A DNA stretch of 64,000 bases, from NCBI RefSeq assembly GCF_034676705.1, contig NZ_JAUCBS010000013.1, positions 1,500,501 through 1,564,500 of the forward strand. The letters run 5' to 3'. The first letter of the stretch is position 1; each line of letters begins with the position of its first letter. The notes below the pieces were generated by a model. That model saw only the letters and a program-made list of their open reading frames with translations. It ran no database searches and had not been told where the DNA came from. The position numbers and the translations under genes were made by a program. The stretch comes from Gemmobacter sp. (GTDB lineage Bacteria > Pseudomonadota > Alphaproteobacteria > Rhodobacterales > Rhodobacteraceae). This document shows, piece after piece, positions 23,221 through 31,242 of the stretch.

Positions 23221-24158
23221 CTTGCCCGCCCTTTCAGCAGCAGCCACAGGAACATCAGCCCGCCGGCGAATTCGATCACCACCGCCAGCACCGATTGCTG
23301 GCCCATGAACCGTTCGAACACCGTCTGGCCTGCGACCAGCACCAGCGCGCCGATCAGCATGGCCAGGGGCAGCACGCGGGCATGGCGCGCGGTGCCCGAC
23401 AGCTCCCACGCCAGCCCCGCGACGATCAGGCCAAAGAACGCCACCGGCCCGACCAGCGCGGTGGAAATCGCGACCAGCACGGTGACCAGCGCCAGCACGC
23501 CCAGCACCAGCCGGTCATGCGCCAGCCCCAGCGAGACCGCGATGGGCCGCCCCAGCGCCAGCACATCCAGCCGGGGCGCCAGCCACAGCGCCGCCGCCGC
23601 CGCCGCCGCGCACAGGGCGCCGGCCAGCGGCAGCAACGCGGTGTCGATGCGGGAAAAGCTGGCAAAGCTGGCAGCCTGGACGATGGCATAATCGTTCGGA
23701 TCCATCACCCGCGCCAGAAACCCGGCGGCCGAGCGGAACAGCACGCCCAGGATGACGCCGGTCAGGATCAGGCGGGGAATGTCCTGTGCCGCCCGGCCCA
23801 GCAGCGTGCCGAACAGTGCCAGCGCCGCGGCGACCATGATCGCCACCTCCAGCCCGAATTTCGCCGGCGCCGGCAGGCCGGCAAAGCCTGCGACCCCCAG
23901 CGTCGCCACCAGCAGCGTCTGCATCAGGATATACAGCGCATCGAACCCCATGATCTGCGGGGTCAGGATGCGGTTGCGGCTGACGGTCTGGAACAGCACG
24001 GTCGCCAGGCCGACAGCCGCGCCGACGATCAGCAGGCCCGCCAGCTTGCCCGCCCGCAGCTTCAGCACAAAGGCCCATTTCGGCCCCAGCCCCCAGCCCA
24101 GATACAGGGCCGAAACCGCCAGCACCGCCAGCGCCAGCAGGGCGACGCGCCTATCCAC
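23217..24158 (-). CDS. Iron-siderophore ABC transporter permease (FecCD family, second)
   Basis: The 313-residue protein has about 8-10 membrane helices, with FecCD motifs LFQTVSRNRILTPQIMGFDALY and VALVGPVAFFGLIVAGLAWELSG-like GPVAFFGLIVAGLAWE near the C-terminal half, and a final helix FAGGLMFLWLLLKGRA. It resembles FatC/CeuC. It overlaps the first permease gene by 8 bases and the ATPase gene by 4. Confidence 0.92.
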   Translation of the reverse strand: MDRRVALLALAVLAVSALYLGWGLGPKWAFVLKLRAGKLAGLLIVGAAVGLATVLFQTVSRNRILTPQIMGFDALYILMQTLLVATLGVAGFAGLPAPAKFGLEVAIMVAAALALFGTLLGRAAQDIPRLILTGVILGVLFRSAAGFLARVMDPNDYAIVQAASFASFSRIDTALLPLAGALCAAAAAAALWLAPRLDVLALGRPIAVSLGLAHDRLVLGVLALVTVLVAISTALVGPVAFFGLIVAGLAWELSGTARHARVLPLAMLIGALVLVAGQTVFERFMGQQSVLAVVIEFAGGLMFLWLLLKGRAR

Positions 24159-25104
24159 GGGCCGGCTCGCGGTACAGCAGCCACAGGAAGATCACCGATC
24201 CGACCATGCCCAGAACGGTGCCCACCGGCACCTCGTAGGGGTAGCGCACCAGCCGCCCGACGATGTCGCAGGCCAGCACCAGCGCGGCGCCGCTGGCGGC
24301 CGTTGCCGGCAGCGTGGCGCGCAGGTTGTCGCCCATGGCGCGGGCGATGATGTTGGGCACCACCAGCCCGACGAACGGGATCATGCCCACCGTCACGATC
24401 ACCAGCGCGGTCACCACCGATACGACGACCAGCCCCAGCCGCATCACCGCATCGGGGTTCAGGCCCAGCCCGGTGGCCGCCGCCCGCCCAAGGCCCAGTA
24501 TGGCAAAGCGGTCGGCGGCAAACCACGCCAGCAGGGCGGCGGCCCCGGCGATCCACAGCAGTTCATACCTGCCCGCGATGACGCCGGAAAATTCGCCGGT
24601 CATCAGCCAGATGCCGACCATCTGCATCAGGTCGGTCTGCCAGCCGACAAAGGTGACGATGGCGCCCAGCACGCCCGCCAGCACGATGCCGACCAGCGGC
24701 ACCAGCAGCACCTCGCGCGCAGGCAGGCGGCGGATCAGGCGCAGGAACAGCCAGGTGGCGGCCATGGCCGACAGGCTGGCCACCACCATCTTGACCCAGA
24801 TCGGTGCCCCCGGCGCGGCAAGGGTGATGGCCAGCAGCCCCAGCGCCGCGCCTTCGGCGGTGCCGGTGGTGCCCGGTTCGACAAAGCGGTTGCGCACCAG
24901 CTGCTGCATGACCACCCCGGCAATCGCCAGCGCCGCGCCGGTCAGCAGCACCGCCGCCGTGCGCGGCAGGCGCGAGATGGTCAGGATCGCCCAGGCCTGC
25001 GGATCGTGGCGCAGCGCGGCCGGATCCATCCCTGCCGCCCCGATCAGGACGCTGGCCGCCGACAGCGGCACAAGCAGCAGGGCAAGCAGGACGGCCGGGC
25101 GCAT
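24151..25104 (-). CDS. Iron-siderophore ABC transporter permease (FecCD family, first)
   Basis: The 317-residue FecCD permease carries LRLPRTAAVLLTGAALAIAG-type SRLPRTAAVLLTGAALAIAG, VVMQQLVRNRFVEPGTTGTA and the coupling region GMIPFVGLVVPNIIARAMG. It resembles FatD/CeuB and would form the heterodimeric channel with the next gene product. It starts 3 bases after the binding-protein stop, so translation is coupled. Confidence 0.93.
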   Translation of the reverse strand: MRPAVLLALLLVPLSAASVLIGAAGMDPAALRHDPQAWAILTISRLPRTAAVLLTGAALAIAGVVMQQLVRNRFVEPGTTGTAEGAALGLLAITLAAPGAPIWVKMVVASLSAMAATWLFLRLIRRLPAREVLLVPLVGIVLAGVLGAIVTFVGWQTDLMQMVGIWLMTGEFSGVIAGRYELLWIAGAAALLAWFAADRFAILGLGRAAATGLGLNPDAVMRLGLVVVSVVTALVIVTVGMIPFVGLVVPNIIARAMGDNLRATLPATAASGAALVLACDIVGRLVRYPYEVPVGTVLGMVGSVIFLWLLYREPARG

Positions 25105-25107
25105 GGG

Positions 25108-26016
25108 TTACTTGCCGAAGGCCGCGATCAGTTCGTCCAGCGTGCCGGTCAGCGACCGGAAGCCGCCGCCGGCAATATAGATCGGCGCCGGCGACAGATA
25201 GACGATCTGACCCCGCTGACCGGCCGTGGTGCCCTTGACCAGCGGGTTGTCCAGCGTGGCCTGTGCCGACGACGCCTCGCCGATGGCCGAGGCGCGGTCG
25301 ATCACGATCAGCCAGTCGGGGTTGGTTTCGGCGATGAATTCGAACGACACCGCATCGCCATGCACCTCGGGCGACAGGCTGGCATGTGCCTCGGGCAGGT
25401 CCAGCGCGGTGTGGATCCAGCCAAAGCGCGACCCCTTGCCATAGGCCGATACCTTGGGGCCGTTGGTTTGCAGGATCAGCGCGCGGCCCTTGCCGGCGGT
25501 GGCGGCGCGGGCGGCGGCCAGTTTGGCTTCCAGCGCAGCCGACAGTTCGGCGGCCTTGTCGGCCTTGCCGAACAGCGCGCCATAGGCGGCGATGCGGGCC
25601 TGCGCCTCGGCCAGCAGGTCGGGGCCCATGGTCATGTCGATGGTTGGCGCCACCTCGGCCAGCGCAGCCACCTTGGTGGCGCTGCGGCCGCCGGCAATGA
25701 TCAGGTCGGGGCCAAGGTTCGCCAATGCCTCAAGGTCGGGTTCGAACAGGGTGCCGGCGCGGGGGGCTGCGGCCTCGGTTCCCAGATAGCCGACATAGAG
25801 CTTGTCGGGCACCGCCGCCGGCATCACCCCAAGCGCGCCGATGGTGTCGATCGCGGCCACATCCAGCACGGCGACGGTGGCGGGGCCGGCTGGCAGGGTG
25901 ACCGGCCCCTTGGCGGTGGCGATGGTGACATCCGCGGCAGCCACGGGGGCGGAAAGGGCAAGGCTGGAAAGGGCAAGGGCGGCGGCCACAAGCCCGGCAC
26001 GGGAAAGGCGGATCAT
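25108..26016 (-). CDS. Siderophore-binding periplasmic protein (FatB/CeuE-like)
   Basis: The 302-residue protein begins MIRLSRAGLVAAALALSSLA, with a signal peptide cut near VAAADV (about 28). The class III binding-protein fold shows VAVLDVAAIDTIGALGV, GTLFEPDLEALANLGPDLII and AGGRSATKVAALAEVAPTID. The LFEPDLEA...GGRSA pattern is that of CeuE/FatB/YclQ, receptors for ferric catecholates. The ATG at 26016 has AGGAG 8 bases upstream; the open frame extends far upstream without a start site. It heads the operon binding protein-permease-permease-ATPase, divergent from the DUF2218 gene. Confidence 0.93.
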   Translation of the reverse strand: MIRLSRAGLVAAALALSSLALSAPVAAADVTIATAKGPVTLPAGPATVAVLDVAAIDTIGALGVMPAAVPDKLYVGYLGTEAAAPRAGTLFEPDLEALANLGPDLIIAGGRSATKVAALAEVAPTIDMTMGPDLLAEAQARIAAYGALFGKADKAAELSAALEAKLAAARAATAGKGRALILQTNGPKVSAYGKGSRFGWIHTALDLPEAHASLSPEVHGDAVSFEFIAETNPDWLIVIDRASAIGEASSAQATLDNPLVKGTTAGQRGQIVYLSPAPIYIAGGGFRSLTGTLDELIAAFGK

Positions 26017-26139
26017 CGGGCATCTCCTGTTGCGGTGCATGGCTGGGGCGCGGGCGCCTTGGCTGTTGCGCCCGGGATTAGCGGCTTGTGCCGGCGGATT
26101 CCAGACGATATTCCGGGGAAAACAGTAGGAATTACCCCG

Positions 26140-26427
26140 ATGATCGCCTCGACCGCCCGCTATCCCACGGAACATGCCTCGAAATACATGCAGCAGCTGT
26201 GCAAGCATTTCGCCCACAAGGTCGAAGTGGCGTATGACGACACCCACGCCAGCGCCGCGCTGCCGCCGGGGCCGGCGACCATGACGGCCGATGCCGAAGG
26301 GCTGTCGGTGCGGGTGACGGCCGAGGACATGAAGGGCATCATCCATGCCCGCTTCGTGATCGACAGCCACCTGGTGACCTTTGCCTACCGCGAGAATTTC
26401 GCCGGCCTGACCTGGGTTCTGGAATAA
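26140..26427 (+). CDS. DUF2218 domain protein
   Basis: The 95-residue protein begins MIASTARYPTEHASKYMQQL and shows the DUF2218 pattern: a histidine-bearing N-terminal helix (LCKHFAHKVEV), a strand-rich middle and FVIDSHLVTFAYRENFAGLTWVLE at the end. DUF2218 genes often lie next to siderophore uptake genes; the biochemical role is unknown. It is divergent from the FatB-like gene, with both promoters in 26017-26139. No classical Fur box was seen there. Confidence 0.82.
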   Translation: MIASTARYPTEHASKYMQQLCKHFAHKVEVAYDDTHASAALPPGPATMTADAEGLSVRVTAEDMKGIIHARFVIDSHLVTFAYRENFAGLTWVLE

Positions 26428-26487
26428 CCCGTCCGCCGGGTTGTGGCGCCGCCGCCGCGACCCTAGGATGCGGCAGGAGGGCTGCCG

Positions 26488-27639
26488 ATGATCCTGACCC
26501 TGGCCGTTTCGGGCTATCGTTCGCTGCGCGATATCGTGCTGCCGCTGGATCGGCTGACGGTGGTGACCGGGGCGAACGGCAGCGGCAAATCCTCGATGTA
26601 CCGGGCGCTGCGGTTGCTGGCCGATGTGGCGCAGGGCCGCGCCATTGCCTCGCTGGCGGGCGAAGGGGGCCTGGGGTCCACCCTGTGGGCCGGGCCGGAA
26701 ACCATTTCGCGCGCGATGCGGGCCGGCGAGGTGGTGGTGCAGGGCACGGTCCGCAAGGACCGGGTGGCGCTGCGGCTGGGCTTTGCGGCGGATGACTATG
26801 GCTATGCGGTGGATCTGGGCCTGCCGGTCAATGGCGGCAGCGCCTTTGGCAATGATCCCGAGATCAAGGCCGAGGCGGTCTGGGTGGGCGAATACCTGAA
26901 CCGCCATAATGCCATAGCGGATCGCGCGGGCGGGCTGGTGCGGGCGCGGTCGGCCAAGGGGGCCTGGGTGCCGCTGGCCACCGGCCTGTCGGCGCAGGAC
27001 AGCATGATGACCCATGCCGCCGATCCTGCCACCGCCCCCGAACTGCTGGGCCTGCGCGACCGGATGCGGGCCTGGCGGTTCTATGACCACCTGCGCACCG
27101 ACCGCGACGCCCCCGCCCGCAGCCCCCGGGTGGGCACGCGCACGCCGGTTCTGGCCGGGGATGGCGCCGATCTGGCCGCCGCGATCCAGACCATCCGCGA
27201 GGTGGGCGACGGCCCGGCGCTGGATGCCGCCATCGACGATGCCTTTCCGGGCGCGCGGGTCGGGGTCACGCTGGGGGACGCGCTGTTCGGGGTCGAGATG
27301 CGCCAGCCCGGCCTGTTGCGCCCCTTGGGGGCGGCGGAACTGTCGGACGGCACGCTGCGGTTCCTGCTGCTGGCCACCGCGCTGCTGACCCCGCGCCCGC
27401 CGGAACTGATGGTGCTGAACGAACCCGAAACCAGCCTGCATCCCGACCTGATCCCGCCGCTGGCCCGGCTGATCGCGCGGGCGGCGCAGGGCGGGCAGGT
27501 GCTGGTGGTGTCGCACAGCGGGGCGCTGGCCGGCGCGCTGGCGGCCGAGGGGGCGCGGACCCACGCCCTGCGCAAGGAGATGGGCGAGACGGTGGTCGAC
27601 CTGGACGACACACCGCCCTGGGCCTGGCCGAAGCGGTAG
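26488..27639 (+). CDS. AAA-family ATPase (RecF/SMC-like, AAA_21)
   Basis: The 383-residue protein has Walker A GANGSGKSS (28-36) after ILTLAVSGYRSLRDIVLPL. A long middle part contains the helical insert region. A C-terminal ABC-type half carries ELSDGTLRFLLLATALL (signature-like) and LMVLNEPETSLHPDL (Walker B, E312), then VLVVSHSGALAGAL (H-loop). This layout is that of the stand-alone RecF-like ATPases related to OLD and RecN-like proteins. No nuclease domain (TOPRIM) or partner gene is present, so a defence role is not supported. GGAGG lies 8 bases before the ATG. It may be co-transcribed with the DUF2218 gene. Confidence 0.88.
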   Translation: MILTLAVSGYRSLRDIVLPLDRLTVVTGANGSGKSSMYRALRLLADVAQGRAIASLAGEGGLGSTLWAGPETISRAMRAGEVVVQGTVRKDRVALRLGFAADDYGYAVDLGLPVNGGSAFGNDPEIKAEAVWVGEYLNRHNAIADRAGGLVRARSAKGAWVPLATGLSAQDSMMTHAADPATAPELLGLRDRMRAWRFYDHLRTDRDAPARSPRVGTRTPVLAGDGADLAAAIQTIREVGDGPALDAAIDDAFPGARVGVTLGDALFGVEMRQPGLLRPLGAAELSDGTLRFLLLATALLTPRPPELMVLNEPETSLHPDLIPPLARLIARAAQGGQVLVVSHSGALAGALAAEGARTHALRKEMGETVVDLDDTPPWAWPKR

Positions 27640-27645
27640 CACGGC

Positions 27646-27661
27646 GGGGGGCCAGCCCCCC
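27646..27661 (+). terminator. G-rich hairpin after the AAA ATPase gene
   Basis: GGGGGGC (27646-27652) and GCCCCCC (27655-27661) with a 2-base gap, 7 bases after the stop. Similar hairpins sit near 1.72, 6.65, 40.06, 51.4, 53.55, 63.55 and 63.6 kb, always beside the dispersed element. No U tract. Confidence 0.45.
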
Positions 27662-27697
27662 GGGGCTGCGCGGCGCCGGGCAGACCCGTTGCACCGG

Positions 27698-27730
27698 CCC
27701 CCCGGGATATTTGGATCAGAGCGAAAGGGG
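27698..27730 (-). repeat. Dispersed intergenic element, copy 3
   Basis: CCCCCCGGG, then ATATTTGGATCAGAGCG, then AAAGGGG. It lies between the AAA ATPase gene and the DUF2126 gene, 175 bases before the latter. Confidence 0.9.
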
Positions 27731-27904
27731 TGCCGGATTCGCGGAGTGCCCATCGAGCGCGCGTTTTGTGCTTGATTGCCTGTTATCCGGGCGGATGATG
27801 GGCGGCAGGCGTTCCTGCCCCCGTCCTGCCCCCTTGTGGCACCTGCGGCCCCCCGCCGTGCTGGTATCCAAGGGCAACCGAAGACCGAAGTCTGAAAGAG
27901 ATCC

Positions 27905-30900
27905 ATGTCGATCAAGGCCGCCATCTATCACCTGACGCATTACAAGTATGACCGCCCGGTGGTGCTGGGGCCGCAGATCATCCGGTTGCGGCCGGCGCCG
28001 CACAGCCGCACGCGGGTGATCTCGCATTCGCTGAAGGTGTCGCCGGCCGGGCATTTCGTGAACCACCAGCAGGATCCCTATGGCAACTGGCTGGCGCGCT
28101 TTGTCTTTCCCGAGCCGGTGACGGAACTGAAGATCGAGGTCGATCTGACCGCCGACATGACGGTCTACAACCCGTTCGATTTTTTCGTCGAGGAAACGGC
28201 CGAGGAATGGCCGTTCGACTATCCGCTGGATGTGCAGGACGATCTGTCGATCTATCGCCGGGCCGAGCCGCTGGGGCCGGAGTTCGATGCCTTCATGGCA
28301 GAGATCCCGCGGGAGCGGACGCGGACGGTGGATTTCGTGGTGGGGCTGAACAGCCGGCTGTCGAACCGGATCAAGTATCTGATCCGCATGGAGCCGGGCG
28401 TGCAGACCCCGGACGAGACGCTGAGCATCGGGTCTGGCTCGTGCCGCGATTCCAGCTGGCTGCTGGTGAATGTGCTGCGCCATCTGGGCTTTGCGGCGCG
28501 GTTCGTGTCGGGCTATCTGATCCAGCTGAAGCCCGATCTGAAGGCGCTGGACGGGCCGTCGGGCACCGAGGTGGATTTCACCGACCTGCATGCCTGGTGC
28601 GAGGTGTATCTGCCCGGTGCCGGCTGGATCGGGCTGGATCCGACCAGCGGCCTGCTGACCGGCGAAAGCCATATCCCGCTGGCCGCCACCCCGCATTACC
28701 GCAATGCCGCGCCCATCGTCGGCGGGTTTTCCGCCGTGGGCACGCCCGAGGTGGAGTTTGCCTTTGACATGAAGGTGGCGCGGGTGGCCGAACACCCGCG
28801 CATCACCAGGCCGTTCAGCGATGAGTCCTGGGATCAGCTGAATGCGCTGGGGCGCAAGGTGGATGCCGCCTTGCGGGTGGGCGATGTGCGGCTGACCATG
28901 GGGGGCGAGCCGACCTTTGTTTCCATCGACGATTTCGAATCCGCCGAATGGAACACCGCCGCCGTTGGCCCGACGAAACGCGACCGCGCCGATGTGCTGA
29001 TCCGCCGCTTGCGCGAACGCTTTGCCCCGGGCGGGTTCCTGCATTACGGGCAGGGCAAGTGGTATCCGGGCGAAACCCTGCCGCGCTGGACGTTCAGCCT
29101 GTATTGGCGGCGCGACGGGCAGCCGGTCTGGCAGAACCCCGACCTGGTCGCCGCCGAAGGGGTGCATCATGGCGCCTCGGCGCTGGATGCGCAGGAACTG
29201 CTGCGCGAGATGGCGGCGGAACTGGCGATTCCCGAAGACAACATCATGCCCGCCTACGAGGATCCGGCCGAATGGCTGGTGAAAGAGGCGAAGCTGCCCG
29301 ACAATGTGACGCCCGAAAACTCCAGGCTGGAAGACCCCGAAGAGCGGCACCGGATTGCCGCCGTCTTTGACCGTGGCCTGACGCATCCGGTGGGGTTCGT
29401 GCTGCCGGTGCAGCCCTGGATGGGGCGCGATGGCAAGCGGAAGTGGTATTCGGAACGCTGGCGGATGCGGCGGGGGCGGATGTTCCTGGTGCCGGGCGAC
29501 AGCCCGGTGGGCTACCGCCTGCCGCTGGCCAGCCTGCCCTGGCTGAGCCCGGCGCAATACCCTTATATCACCCCGATGGATCCCACCGTGCCGCGCCCCG
29601 ACCTGCCCGGGGCGCCCGAGGTGGACGGGGCGCGCAAGACGCAGCCCATGGCCTCGTTCATTCCGGCGCCGCCGACCAGCGGCTTCGTGCCGCAATCGGT
29701 GACCGAGGTCGAGGGGTTCGTGCGCACCGCCCTGACGGTGGAGCCGCGCCATGGCCGGCTGTGCGTGTTCATGCCGCCGGTCACCATGCTGGAAGATTAT
29801 CTGGACCTGCTGCATGTGGCGGAATCGGCCGCGGCGCGGCTGGGGCTGAAGGTGCATATCGAAGGCTACCAGCCGCCCAACGACCCCCGGCTGAACGTGA
29901 TCCGCGTGGCGCCCGACCCCGGCGTGATCGAGGTGAACATCCACCCCGCGCACAACTGGGACGACTGCGTGTCGATCACCCGGACGGTCTATGAGGAGGC
30001 GCGGCAATCGCGCCTGGGGGCCGAGAAGTTCATGATCGACGGCAAGCATACCGGCACGGGGGGGGGCAACCATGTGGTGGTGGGCGGGGCCACCACGCTG
30101 GACAGCCCGTTCCTGCGCCGGCCCGACCTGCTGAAATCGCTGATCCTGCACTGGAACCGGCACCCCAGCCTGTCCTATCTGTTTTCCGGCCTGTTCATCG
30201 GCCCGACCAGCCAGGCGCCGCGTATCGACGAGGCGCGGCACGATGCGCTGTATGAACTGGAAATCGCGCTGTCGCGCATCCCTTCGCCGGGGCAGGGCGA
30301 GGTGCCGATGCCATGGCTGACCGACCGGCTGCTGCGCAACCTGTTGACCGATGTCACCGGCAATACCCACCGGGCGGAAATCTGTATCGACAAGCTCTAT
30401 TCGCCCGACGGGCCCACCGGGCGGCTGGGGCTGGTGGAGTTCCGCGGGTTCGAGATGCCGCCCGATGCCCGGATGAGCCTGGCGCAGCAACTGCTGCTGC
30501 GCGCGCTGATCGCGCGGTTCTGGGCGGCCCCGGCCCAGGGCGAGCTGGTGCGCTGGGGCACCGCGCTGCACGACCGCTTCATGCTGCCGCATTACGTCTG
30601 GGAGGATTTCCGCGACGTGCTGGCCGACCTGCGCCAGCATGGCTTTGACATGAAGGAAGAATGGTTCGTCGCGCAGGGCGAGTTCCGGTTCCCGTTCTGC
30701 GGCGAGGTGGAGTATGAGGGCGTCCAGCTGGAAATCCGGCAGGCGCTGGAACCCTGGCATGTGCTGGGCGAAACCGGCGCCATCGGCGGGACGGTGCGCT
30801 ATACCGACAGTTCGACCGAACGCTTGCAGGCAAAACTGACCACGGCGAACCCCGACCGCTATACGGTCACCTGCAACGGGCGGGAACTGCCGCTGGCGCG

Positions 30901-31234
30901 GGTGGCAAATGGCGTGTCGGTGGCCGGCGTGCGGTTCAAGGCCTGGCAACCGGCCAGCGCCATGCACCCGACGCTGCCGGTGCAGGCGCCGCTGATCTTT
31001 GACATTCACGATCGGTGGTCGGGCCGGGCGCTGGGCGGCTGTGTCTATCATGTCGCGCATCCGGGCGGGCGGAACTATGACACCTTCCCGGTGAACGGCA
31101 ACGAGGCCGAGGCGCGCAGGCTGGCACGGTTCGAGCCGACGGGCCATACTGCGGGCTGGGTGCCGGTGGGGCCGGAACGGCGCCACCCGGATTTCCCGAT
31201 GACGCTTGACCTGCGGCGGCCGATCGGCGTCTAG
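27905..31234 (+). CDS. Transglutaminase-like protein with DUF2126
   Basis: The 1109-residue protein opens with a bacterial transglutaminase N-terminal domain (MSIKAAIYHLTHYKYDRPVV...). A papain-like transglutaminase core follows, with the triad C180 (GSGSCRDSSW), H229 (DLHAWCEVYL) and D245 (WIGLDPTSG). The large DUF2126 (about 320-1100) resembles glutamine-synthetase/ATP-grasp-type ligase regions in composition (GEPTFVSIDDFESAEWN, YGQGKWYPGE, KYTGTGGGNH-type GKHTGTGGGNHVVVGG). It is about the usual family length. It is the first gene of the TGase/ATP-grasp set; the next begins 8 bases after. Predicted to cleave or form amide bonds in peptides; the substrate is unknown. Confidence 0.9.
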   Translation: MSIKAAIYHLTHYKYDRPVVLGPQIIRLRPAPHSRTRVISHSLKVSPAGHFVNHQQDPYGNWLARFVFPEPVTELKIEVDLTADMTVYNPFDFFVEETAEEWPFDYPLDVQDDLSIYRRAEPLGPEFDAFMAEIPRERTRTVDFVVGLNSRLSNRIKYLIRMEPGVQTPDETLSIGSGSCRDSSWLLVNVLRHLGFAARFVSGYLIQLKPDLKALDGPSGTEVDFTDLHAWCEVYLPGAGWIGLDPTSGLLTGESHIPLAATPHYRNAAPIVGGFSAVGTPEVEFAFDMKVARVAEHPRITRPFSDESWDQLNALGRKVDAALRVGDVRLTMGGEPTFVSIDDFESAEWNTAAVGPTKRDRADVLIRRLRERFAPGGFLHYGQGKWYPGETLPRWTFSLYWRRDGQPVWQNPDLVAAEGVHHGASALDAQELLREMAAELAIPEDNIMPAYEDPAEWLVKEAKLPDNVTPENSRLEDPEERHRIAAVFDRGLTHPVGFVLPVQPWMGRDGKRKWYSERWRMRRGRMFLVPGDSPVGYRLPLASLPWLSPAQYPYITPMDPTVPRPDLPGAPEVDGARKTQPMASFIPAPPTSGFVPQSVTEVEGFVRTALTVEPRHGRLCVFMPPVTMLEDYLDLLHVAESAAARLGLKVHIEGYQPPNDPRLNVIRVAPDPGVIEVNIHPAHNWDDCVSITRTVYEEARQSRLGAEKFMIDGKHTGTGGGNHVVVGGATTLDSPFLRRPDLLKSLILHWNRHPSLSYLFSGLFIGPTSQAPRIDEARHDALYELEIALSRIPSPGQGEVPMPWLTDRLLRNLLTDVTGNTHRAEICIDKLYSPDGPTGRLGLVEFRGFEMPPDARMSLAQQLLLRALIARFWAAPAQGELVRWGTALHDRFMLPHYVWEDFRDVLADLRQHGFDMKEEWFVAQGEFRFPFCGEVEYEGVQLEIRQALEPWHVLGETGAIGGTVRYTDSSTERLQAKLTTANPDRYTVTCNGRELPLARVANGVSVAGVRFKAWQPASAMHPTLPVQAPLIFDIHDRWSGRALGGCVYHVAHPGGRNYDTFPVNGNEAEARRLARFEPTGHTAGWVPVGPERRHPDFPMTLDLRRPIGV

Positions 31235-31242
31235 TCCGGCGC

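Noticed and set aside
26017..26139. Fur/Irr box between the FatB-like and DUF2218 genes
   Set aside because: The AT-poor stretch around 26100-26125 (CCAGACGATATTCCGG) has weak symmetry and does not match a known iron-responsive consensus.
26488..27639. AAA ATPase as part of an anti-phage defence system
   Set aside because: There is no nuclease, TIR, toxin or reverse transcriptase partner, no integrase and no other defence gene nearby; base composition equals that of the neighbours.
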